A stretch of DNA of 64,000 bases from Strongyloides papillosus (lineage: Eukaryota; Nematoda; Chromadorea; Rhabditida; Strongyloididae). Location of the stretch: contig SRSI01000039.1 of the NCBI GenBank assembly GCA_005656395.1, positions 62,001-126,000 of the forward strand, in the 5' to 3' direction. Positions 55,932 to 64,000 of this stretch are shown piece after piece (position 1 is the stretch's first letter; every line of letters starts with the position of its first letter). The translations under genes were made by a program, and so were the position numbers. Under the pieces are notes generated by a model. The model was not told the DNA's origin and searched no databases. It saw only the letters and a program-made list of their open reading frames with translations.

Positions 55932-56177
55932 ATGTTATCAAAAGAACAACAGAATCTTTTAAATAAACTCAATGAGGAATTTGAAACAAACTATGAAATA
56001 GTTTATAAAAAATTGATCTTCAAAAATAAAGTCAACTCAAAAGCTGGTTTAATTGCAATGACCAATGAAGTATCCCGTTACAGGGTTCTACGCGACAGGT
56101 TGAGAAATTGTGCCTCCAATGTAGATGCATTGGTTCAAGAATTGGAAGATACCATGGATAATTTAAAGAATTTATAA
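55932..56177 (+). CDS. Small coiled-coil protein, family B (81 aa)
   Basis: A splice-acceptor-like TTTTACAG ends six bases before the ATG. MLSKEQQNLLNKLNEEFETNYEIVYKKLIFKNKVNSKAGL..., then NEVSRYRVLRDRLRNCASNVDALVQELEDTMDNLKNL. Both halves look helical, with a likely coiled coil at the end. Relatives: fragments at 19639-19758 and 33424-33545 and a decayed copy at 58776-58999. It is the only intact member. Function unknown; it could pair with family A or C coiled coils. Confidence 0.62.
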   Translation: MLSKEQQNLLNKLNEEFETNYEIVYKKLIFKNKVNSKAGLIAMTNEVSRYRVLRDRLRNCASNVDALVQELEDTMDNLKNL

Positions 56178-57388
56178 ATGTTTATTACAGGTTGTCTTTT
56201 TTTAAATAATTTTTAATAATTTAGCAATAAAAAAGTAATGTAAAAATAGTGTTTGTATGAAAAGACTATAAATCGAAAATGATTTTATAAAATCAAAAAA
56301 AAATAATTTTCTTTACGTATTTGGTTAATTAAGTGGAATCTTGTTATTTAAAAGAACATTTATTTTTAAATATTGCATTGCAACTATTTTAACCTATTAC
56401 ATTCTTTACAATAACTATTTTAAAATAGAACGATAAGATGTTATTTCAGTAGAAGTGAAAGATTTTTACAACTAACATGATACACAATATTATTTTACAT
56501 ATTGTCCAGTTGAAACATCTCTTTAAAGCATTCATCTCAAACAAAATATTTCAAAATATTGCATTAAACTTATTAAACTTTTTTTATTCTTTGCAATAAT
56601 GGTTATAAAAATAAGATAATTACATCTTATTTTAGTAGAAGTCAAAGATTTATTACACACCTTGTATGATACACCAAATATAATAATAAATAAGATGAAT
56701 TTGGATAATGATATAAAAGAGAGTATACCATCTCTATATGCATCAACAACCTATGTAGACATCAATCTCTTCATAAAGCAGTAAAATTTTAGAAACAAAA
56801 ATAGTTGTGACTTAGTTTTTAAAAAACCTCATGAATCATTAATGCCAGATTTGATGTCTAATTATAAAGATTGTCGTGTTAAAGCTCTAAAAGAATCAGT
56901 TGATTATGAAAAATCTTTTTACTTGGTATTTTATTTATTATATTCTGACAAGTATAAAATATCAGCATCAATGTCTTGTAAATTTGTAGCAAATGTTATA
57001 CCTAGTTTAAAGAATTCAAGTCAATTTAATGAATATGAAATTAGTTTGTGTACTTCAGTACAAGGAGTAGTAAATTGAGGTATTTAAATTGAAAGAAAAT
57101 AATGACGGTACTTTGAAAGAACATTTATATAAAGCTATTTAAAAAATAATAAATGATGTTATTAATAAGACCTAATATTTACTTTATGTTATGAGAATCT
57201 TGCTCCAATTTTATTACTAATGAAAATTCTTTATTTGTTATATAATTATTTTCTTAAATACACACTAATAGAAAGCAAAATAAAGTATTAATGTAAAAAT
57301 CATTTGAAAACTTTGACACTCCTTTGTTTTCTTTTTTCTAAATAATCTTAAATAGAAAAGTTTTTAAAAAGTATTTAAAATGTATATC
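56178..57388. other. Mostly non-coding, with a diverged 187-bp direct repeat
   Basis: A block at 56367-56468 (AAATATTGCATTGCAACTATT...AGTAGAAGTGAAAGATTT) recurs at 56553-56657 with moderate divergence. A 78-codon frame at 56842-57078 (MPDLMSNYKDCRVKALKESVDYEK...) has some coding look but no relative or acceptor, so I leave it unassigned. Confidence 0.45.
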
Positions 57389-57390
57389 TA

Positions 57391-58678
57391 GCAACCTGCA
57401 CAATTTTTTCACCAAAATTTCAAACTTCCCCTTACTTTCTAAAAATTGGTGTGTATAGAGAATTTTATGCGCTGATTTCATTTTTAAAATAATATTTCAA
57501 AAATGTTAAGTGTAAACACCCAAAAATGGGAGTAAACAAATTTTCGCGTGGGGGTGAAATGTTACAGAGACGCCATTCCAATTACCGTTAGAAAATTAGT
57601 TTATTTGTTTATTTATAGTATATCTAAGTAAATAAACAATTATTTATTAATTAAAAGAGAAGTATTAATTACTAAGAGACTTTGAAGGATGATTATTTAA
57701 AAAAAAATACAAAATAACGTTTAAAGACAAATTTTTAATAAACAAGTTTATGGTCAACAAAAAATAATATTTTTTGAAGCCCCCCGTTTACTTGAGAATA
57801 TGGTCAATGGCTCATTTTGTAGCCAACACTTTAATCTTAAACCTGATCTGACAGATTTTTTATATCTGTTTTTATTAAGGAGATATTTATATTTGAATAT
57901 TTTTTTTGCAAAATTTTTTTTCGTAAAATTACCCTAAATTGTCGACACATTTTAAAATAGCTTGAAGCTTCCAGACTACCTATGAAGACGTTTAATGTCT
58001 CATTTGATAGCCAAGACCTTCTTCTAAAATCGCATGGAGGCGATTTTTGATATCTGTCTTTACTAGGGAGATATTTATATTTGAATATTCTTTTTGCAAA
58101 CTTTTTTTTCGTAAAATTACCCTAAATTGTCGACACATTTTAAAATAGCTTGAGGCCTCCAGGCTACTTATGAAGACGGTTAATGTCTCATTTGATAGCC
58201 AAGACCTTCTTCTACAAACACATGGAAGTGATTTTTTATATCTGTCTTTATTAGGGAGATATTTATATTTGAATATTTTTTTTACAAAATTTTTTTTCGT
58301 AAAATTACCCTAAATTGTCGACACATTTTAAAATAGCTTGAGACCTCCAGGCTATTTATGAAGACGGTTAATGTCTCATTTGATAGCCAAGACCTTCTTC
58401 TACAAACGCATGGAGGCGATTTTTGATATTTGCTTTTTTAAGGGAAACATGAGTCAAATGGTTAAGTACCAAAAAAATTTTTTCAATTTTTTCTTACAAT
58501 TTTTATATTTCTAGATTCAGATTTCTATGCTGATTACGAATACCACATTAATTTTTTATTTTTTTTGCTTATTTAAATGTTATTCAAAGTTATTTACAGT
58601 TTTGAGGGGGGTACATTTTTCATCTACTTTTTTATGTTGGAACGACGTTTTTTCAAAATACAGGATTGTGCAGGTTGC
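57391..58678. mobile_element. TA-flanked TIR element, second member of the GCAA family (1.29 kb)
   Basis: The ends GCAACCTGCACAAT and ATTGTGCAGGTTGC are perfectly inverted and flanked by TA (57389-57390 and 58679-58680). It shares subterminal sequence and the repeat theme (GCTCATTTTGTAGCCAA) with the element at 8717-10402, but its inner array has about four units of 187 bp starting at about 57773, 57962, 58148 and 58336. Non-coding. It sits inside the giant element, so it inserted there or was carried along. Confidence 0.87.
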
Positions 58679-58775
58679 TATGTATATCCGTTGTTATTTA
58701 TGTTAAAAAAAAGAATGTTCTTCTATTTAATATTTAATTATGTATTTTTTTAATTTTTTTTTCAGTCTAAAACTA

Positions 58776-58999
58776 TGATGTCACCGGAACAGGAAGCTTT
58801 TATTTCCAAATTGGACTAAAGACAGGCTGAACTAATAAATGAAATTAAAAAAAAGATATTTTTAAAATTAAAACTAATCACAGAACTGGTGCTGTAGAAG
58901 TATCACATGAAAGTAGCCGTTACAAGATTTTTAGAGGAATCTTGACAGGATGAATGAAGCTGAAAAAAAAGTAAAAAATATGAAAGATAATAATTGATG
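58776..58999 (+). pseudogene. Decayed copy of coiled-coil family B
   Basis: After a TTTTTTCAG acceptor, MMSPEQEAFISKLD-stop-RQAELINEIKKK, a shift, then HRTGAVEVSHESSRYKIFR and ...RMNEAEKKVKNMKDNN. It matches the order of the 55932-56177 protein but has a TAA stop and at least two frameshifts. Confidence 0.75.
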
Positions 59000-59184
59000 A
59001 ATTTATTAATTTCAAACGGTTGTTTAATTATTTAAAAAGTTTTTTACTGGTTGTTTTATATTATTTTTTATGTATTTTTATCCTGTAATAAATAAAATTT
59101 TATTTATTATATTCTGTAAATGATTTTATTATTAATTTTATTTATAAAGTTTAAATTTAAAATTAAGTGAAAATTAATACGTTT
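59000..59184. other. Short non-coding spacer
   Basis: AT-rich; ACTGGTTGTT at 59048 and ATCCTGTAAT at 59091 are copies of the dispersed motif. No gene. Confidence 0.5.
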
Positions 59185-59472
59185 TGCTATAAACCTACAT
59201 AGGGCATTTTTTTATAAACCACACCAGTAATTGTATATTAAACCGACACATGATTTTTTTATAAAACCAACATGTGTAAAAAGGTATAAACCGCATAGTG
59301 CAGTTTATACAAAAATGCTTATGTAGTTTTATGAAAAATGCATACAGTTGTTTATATCAAACCGCTCTATGCATTTTTATTAATTATGGGAGGGTGGTCA
59401 AACAAAATGCTCGTGCATTGTATATTGTTTTGTAAGGTGGTCGGTCAAATAGAAATGATTTGGTTTTGTGTG
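59185..59472. repeat. Right terminal inverted repeat and subterminal repeats of the giant element
   Basis: Holds about eight copies of a TATAAAC[C/T][A/G]CA-like word in both orientations (ATAAACCTACATAGG, ATAAACCACACC, TTAAACCGACACATG, AAAACCAACATGTG, ATAAACCGCATAGTG with GCAGTTTATAC as its mirror, ATATCAAACCGC), then ends TTTGGTTTTGTGTG at 59472. The layout mirrors the left end at 17108-17345. Confidence 0.87.
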
Positions 59473-59474
59473 TA

Positions 59475-59608
59475 GTAAAATGAATTTTACTCAGGTTAAC
59501 AACTGTTTATATAGTAAAATCTTTTGGGATTTAGTACTCCCGCCATAAAAATCTTTTTGAGAGATTAAAAAGATCAAACACCACAAATATAACTAATACA
59601 TCTTTACT
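59475..59608 (-). repeat. Outer 134 bp of the gypsy 5' LTR
   Basis: With the flanking TA it matches 12166-12300 without a visible mismatch and ends ATCTTTACT. TTAT follows at 59609-59612, repeating the TTAT at 11970-11973. It contains the LTR's TATA-like CTATATAAAC (minus strand, near 59514-59505), now 42 kb from the rest of the LTR. Confidence 0.95.
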
Positions 59609-59612
59609 TTAT

Positions 59613-60088
59613 ATTTGAAAAAAAATCGTCGTACAATGACTTTTCGATGATTTTTCGGTAGAACAATTTCGACTCCTCATCGGCAAGCCGCGGTGGCAAG
59701 TCATTTCTTCAATATTTTCTGTCAAAAAGGCAAAACACTATTCCAACCAAAATTATTTTTTATATACGCGGCAAAACGTTATTCCAAGATAATAATTTTT
59801 ACTTATATTTATTGAAAAAAGAAGTTGATTATTAAATTAATGATAAATAAGTAATAGTAAACAAGAGTTATAAGTACAATTGATATCACTATTTTGTGAA
59901 TTGTGGAAAATGTGTATTTTTAAATGTATTTTTGATAATTTTATAAAAGTGTACGTATAAATTATTATAAATTTGAATTAGCTGTTATTTTTTGGTAGTA
60001 TATAGTGTATAAATTTATATAGTTCAATTATTAATGGGATTTTTTATATAATTTTAAATGTAATGAAAAAAATAAAAACAATTATCTA
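59613..60088. other. Non-coding flank between the gypsy end and the MULE/USP gene
   Basis: GC-richer near 59620-59720 (CGTCGTACAATGACTTTTCG, CGGCAAGCCGCGGTGGCAAG). The words TTTTCTGTCAAAAAGGC near 59720 resemble 7258-7274 (TTTTCTGTCAAAAAACG). It may hold the 3' end and terminal repeat of the MULE element, but I could not define one. Confidence 0.4.
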
Positions 60089-63000
60089 CTAATATTTTTT
60101 AAAAACGGCAATAACAACTTGATCTTGAGGAAATTCAAAACAGATAGAACATAGAGAGTCGTTTAATTGTACCCATGATTTCTCTGAAGAAACATATGCC
60201 GTATAATGTTGATTATGATATGTAATAGCTCCACAAATTATATATGGAGTACCGACAAAATCATAAACTTTTCTTCTTTCTATTTCTACAGCAGCATCGT
60301 TGAATATAGAACTTGAATTTCTATCAATATGTACAAACATATATTGAGGGGCTTTTTTCATTTGTATATGTTCATTAAAATTAGTTTTGTTTAAACAATT
60401 TCTACATAAAACTTGATGACATTCATACTTAACATCAAAATATGCCTTAATAAGATTTTCAATTTTAACATATCCTGGAGCAGGTTGAGGGATACTGACT
60501 CTTAAAAATAAACTTTGAAATGAATAATGAGTTTCATTTTTACATAAATTACAACAGCGTTTAACATTAAGTAAACACTTCACTAAATTGTTAAGGTTTT
60601 TTTTGCATACTTCCAATTTCAATTCTTCATTTAATTTATCAAAGAAAACTTCCATAAAATCACAAACATCATGCATTTTTGGAGGGACAAAAAATTGTAA
60701 TATTTTTTCATTTAAATAAAAAGATTGAGGGTCAACAGGTAGTGGATTTTTCTTGTATTCGTTGTAGAAATTTATAAAATTAACTCTCAATTCATTTTTT
60801 GACGTAGAATTTTCATGCTTAAGAATGTTAATTATTTCATCTATTTTGATAATCACCTGTATACCTGAATTTGCAAAACAATTTAGACCACTATTAATAA
60901 TACCATTTATATTTGCATGCTTTAATGATTGTGGAATCTTACGAAGAGGATAAACAATTGGTGTTTGCTCATTTTCAAGAGAATGTTGCTGCGTACTTGG
61001 ATCAAAAACTTCACAAATATTATCTTCCAAGTTACCATTATAAAGAGATAATGTACCATCAAGATTAGCTATTATTTCTTCACGAAGAACTAAACGTGAC
61101 AAAGCATCAAGATAGTTTTCAGTTGTTATTTCTTTACTATCGTAATTATCTTGGAGTTCATTTATTCTATCATTTAGCAACCGATATGTGCGACGTTTAA
61201 GAGAAGGAAAATAACGAGATGAATTAAGTTGTAAACGAACAATTTTAAGTTCAACTTCATCAAGATATTCTCTAAGTCTGGACATTGCTTTTTCTATAGT
61301 AACGGTATTTGAAACACCAAATCTCTTTACTGTAGAATGGAAAGATTCTGCAACATTTGTGGAACGGCAACTTTTTCTATATTTACAAAGTGAAGATAGT
61401 AAAATATTTGAATAAATCCACTGTTTTTGAAAATAATCAAAAAATTTCTTAACTTTTTCAACTACTACATCTTCTAAATCTCCAGAATTGCATATATCAT
61501 CAAGATCCAATTTAATTTTCTTGTACACTTCAATAATCTCTTTTTCTGGGAGAAATACTAATGAAAAGACACGGAGAATATAAACACCAAGAATTTTTTC
61601 GTGCTTTTTTTTAGGATTCTTCCAAGAGAGATAATCTTTCGTCAAACCAAGACTATTTATTTCACGAAAAAGAGCATTGCTGTAATGAAAGAAGCAAAGA
61701 CTAATTTTCTCCTGTGGTATTTCAAAAGTATTCTTTATTGAATTAATTGCAGCATACTCACGATGAACAATCCATTCATCAGGTGAAAGAATAGCTTTGT
61801 GCTCAATATAGAGAATTCTTTTTAAATAAGAAAAAGCTTCTGTATAAACTGCTTCAGAACTACCTTTTAAAAATAACATGGCCAACGGAAGCCATATATC
61901 TCTTTTTTCTCCGTTACTACATTCTTTTTCTAATTTTCCATGTATCGTATATAATTGAGCATAGTAACTTTTATTGACCAACGAATAGCATCCATCAGAT
62001 AATAAAATTTTACATTCTTTTAACTTTTCCAGCATTGTAGAACTTGAAAACATAATAAAATTTTTTGACAAAATTACATCTTCAATTATTGGTCCTAAAC
62101 CATTCGAAGTATCTCCAAGAAAACGTAGTAGTGGAAATTTAACTGTAGAACTTGAATTTATTGTATAGCGAATGTAACTATAAAAATCATTCCTATTCAT
62201 ACCATTTAATTGATGATAACGATTGCACATATTTCTTAACTTTGAAGAGTCAATAACATGTTTAAAAATATCATGCAAATGTATTCCCCAATTTTCACAT
62301 AATTGCTTTGTTGAAAATTTAATCCTAGTATAATTTAGTTGAAAGTCAGGAATCAAATTTTCTACTAAATGCTTTATCAATTCTTCAATTTCTTTACTCA
62401 TTAACTTTACAAATTTAATTGGAAAGCAGTTAGAACAGTGAAATTTATTTCTACCAGGTTTTAACACTTTTTCACTTGATCCATACTCTTGAAAAATAGT
62501 GTATGTTTGTCCTTTTTGATTTATTTTTGTAGAATCTTCAACAACAGTACAGCCACTACAACGATAATAAAAAAACGTTCCATTTTTAGATTCATTCGTA
62601 CCATGGCACGTATAAGCATATCCTTCTAGTTCTAATATATCAGCTTCAGGATTACATTTTATAAAAATTTTATTTTTACTGTTACGAAAAGATGTTAAAT
62701 TTGAAATAAAACTGCCTTCATCAACTATGTAATTAAAGTCAAGAACATCAAATAAAATTCTTTTGCTTTTATAGTTATTTGAATTGCCATTATTATTTTC
62801 ATCACTTGAAGATCTATCTAACATATTTTCTGTTGATATGTTTTCGCTATTTACATCAACTGTAGTTACGGAAATCTTATTTTTATACTCTTCATATCTT
62901 GTTGATGCATCTTCATCTTCTTCTATCAAAACCATTAATTTTTGAAGATTATTTTTTATTGCTTTGTAACCTTTTTTACAATTTATTTTATCAAGTTCTA

Positions 63001-63796
63001 TTTCCAATTCACTTACATTAACTTGTACATTGTTTTGTGATGCCTAAATATTTTGTAAAATTTTAAATTTTATATTAAACATACTTTAAGAACAAATGAA
63101 AAAAATAACTCTTCTTCAATTGAATTGGGACGAGGAAAATTTAAAGAATTTGTTGAACTTGATGGAAAAACTTTACTAACTATTTGAAAATAATTATTTG
63201 ATTTTTGGAGAATAAGCATACTATAAGGGCAATTTCTTGAGTAGTCATTTGAGATGCAGTTTAATAAGCTGTATAAGTACCCATTATCATAAATACAAAG
63301 ATTTACTTTAAGTGATTTTGCTATGTGAGCTTCAAGTTCAAGAATATTTATATCATTGACATCTACATTAAGTATATCACTCTTTAGGGAATTCAAACCA
63401 AGATCCAAAAAAAGAAGATTTACCCTAATAACATATTATCATTAAATTTAATATTTTTACTACTAACACTTACAATCTTTCATTTGAATTATCAAAAAAT
63501 ATATGTTTAAAAACAGACAATATATTTAAAAACTTTTCTTTTTTAACCTCTACTTTTACTAAGTAATTAGATTTTATTCTAGATAAGCCCATTGTTCTAC
63601 AAAAACTATTCTTACAAACAAATAAGTTTTTATTTTCTTGAAAAAAGGAAGATGTAGATAATACTTCCGAGATTGATGGTAAAATTGAACTTGTAAATGG
63701 TAACGATAATTTATTTCCTAAGTGGTCAATAGATGGAAGCTTATAGTTATCAAGATATTTTGCTTCAACTATTTCAAGAAATCCTTTTACATTCAT
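60089..63796 (-). CDS. MULE-like transposase fused to a USP-like deubiquitinase domain (1205 aa)
   Basis: Exons 63796-63474, 63424-63085 and 63043-60089 join in frame (GTAAGT...TTATTAG; GTATGT...TTTAG). Residues about 345-390 contain a FLYWCH-like finger (GYAYTCHGTNESKNGTFFYY, RCSGC). About 560-760 is MULE-like: LLSDGCYSLV, YYAQLYTIHG, WLPLAMLFLKG, CFFHYSNALFREI and STNVAESFHSTVKRFG. The usual second Asp (in a tDfE motif) is replaced in WIVHREYAAI, so catalysis is doubtful. From about 935 a USP fold follows: INSGLNCFANSGIQ (catalytic Cys), two CxxC pairs (RCCNLC, LCRNC) of the zinc ribbon, and YHNQHYTAYV with W and ND at the end (catalytic His and Asp or Asn). Exons 1-2 are unrecognised. MULEs that carry Ulp1-type SUMO proteases are known in plants; a USP-type partner is unusual. 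Confidence 0.85.
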
Positions 63797-64000
63797 AATT
63801 AAGTACCTAGAAAAATATAATTTAACACCTTTTTATAACATAAATTAAAATAGTTGTAATATTAATACAGTTTAATTCAATTATAACTATCTTTCTTTTT
63901 AGTTTATCGATAAATGGTAGCCAATTATTTAATAACTACCTTTTGATATAAGCTATTTATTATATGTGGCGAAAAATTATATATAATCTTTCTTTAATTT
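63797..64000. repeat. 5' flank of the MULE/USP gene, repeated at about 1530-1790
   Basis: AT-rich upstream sequence that aligns in the same orientation with the remnant at the left of the window (for example GATAAATGGTAGC against GACAAATGATAGC, and ATAAGCTATTTATTA against ATAAGCTATTAATTA). Since only transposon copies would share it, it is probably the terminal region of the element, cut by the window edge. Confidence 0.65.

Larger units (their letters stand above)
17108..59472. mobile_element. Giant 42.4-kb TIR transposon (CMC-like) with gene cargo
   Basis: The element starts CACACAAAACCAAA and ends TTTGGTTTTGTGTG, a perfect 14-bp inverted repeat with looser inverted similarity over about 250 bp. 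It is flanked by TA at 17106-17107 and 59473-59474, and removing it with one TA restores a full LTR. It contains a CMC-type transposase-like gene (39081-40911), a DEAH helicase, two kinases, a NADAR protein, unrecognised genes, coiled-coil families and many decayed duplicates. CAC...GTG termini fit the CMC group, and a TA duplication has been described for its Mirage branch; that family link is an inference. I know of no described element of this size and content, but I could not search. Confidence 0.93.

Noticed and set aside
17108..59472. A Polinton/Maverick or endogenous large DNA virus
   Set aside because: I see no family B polymerase, retroviral-type integrase, packaging ATPase or capsid gene, and the duplication is TA rather than 6 bp. 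The transposase-like gene is of CMC type. NADAR, kinase and helicase genes alone do not make it a virus.
17108..59472. The dispersed motif as nematode piRNA promoter (Ruby) motifs
   Set aside because: The common word is CC[T/A/G]GTT or CAGG[A/T]TG rather than CTGTTTCA, it also lies inside exons, and no regular downstream initiation signal is visible.
59474..59608. A solo LTR of the gypsy family
   Set aside because: It is only the outer 134 bp of the LTR, starts exactly at the internal breakpoint seen at 17107, and has no target duplication of its own. It is the other half of the split 5' LTR.
63070..63408. Exon 2 of the MULE gene as an OTU-type protease
   Set aside because: LELEAHIAKSLKVNLCIYDN and the later LILQKSNNYFQIV loosely recall the end of an OTU domain, but I see no catalytic Asp-Gly-x-x-Cys segment, so I did not call it.

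Overview
The window looks like an AT-rich animal chromosome, most likely a nematode of the Strongyloides type. This is an inference from the very high A+T, short introns (about 37-60 nt) with GT...TTTNAG borders, several 3' splice acceptors placed only a few bases before an ATG (as in trans-spliced genes), three eukaryotic tRNA genes (one with the intron typical of tRNA-Ile-UAU) and a dense load of retro- and DNA transposons. I see no clear single-copy host gene other than the tRNAs.

Layout. 1-3 kb: AT-rich DNA, a remnant of a MULE-type element, and tRNA-Asn, tRNA-Ile (minus strand) and tRNA-Thr. 3.2-5.0 kb: a short, internally deleted LTR retroelement. 8.0-10.9 kb: a terminal-inverted-repeat (TIR) element with an 8-bp target duplication, carrying a second TIR element full of 176-bp tandem repeats. 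12.0-17.1 kb: a Ty3/gypsy retroelement on the minus strand with one uninterrupted 1463-codon gag-pol frame. 17.1-59.5 kb: one giant TIR element (below). 59.5-59.6 kb: the missing piece of the gypsy 5' LTR. 60.1-63.8 kb: a three-exon gene that fuses a MULE-like transposase to a ubiquitin-specific-protease-like domain.

The main result is the giant element. The gypsy 5' LTR is cut in two. Its inner 193 bp lie at 16915-17107 and its outer 134 bp at 59475-59608; together they reproduce the uninterrupted 3' LTR (11974-12300) without a visible mismatch, and the retroelement's own 4-bp target duplication TTAT flanks 11974 and 59608. Everything between (17108-59472, 42,365 bp) has inverted ends CACACAAAACCAAA / TTTGGTTTTGTGTG, is flanked by a TA duplication, and has subterminal repeats at both ends. 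Near its middle lies a two-exon gene with the D, D, C-x2-C and E landmarks of CMC (CACTA-Mirage-Chapaev) transposases. Because the LTR copies are identical, the retroelement is young and the 42-kb insertion is younger still.

The cargo is unusual: an intact DEAH/RHA-type RNA helicase plus a broken second copy, two VRK/CK1-like kinases of matching length and exon structure, a NADAR-domain protein, three unrecognised genes beside the transposase, two broken SulP anion-transporter copies in tandem, and four families of small coiled-coil or acidic proteins, each present several times as intact or decayed copies. Much of the interior is made of segmental duplications. A short motif close to AAC[A/C/T]GG[A/T]TG, on either strand, seems strongly enriched throughout the element compared with the flanks. 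How the cargo works together is not known; the layout suggests a large self-mobile unit that gathers and duplicates genes.
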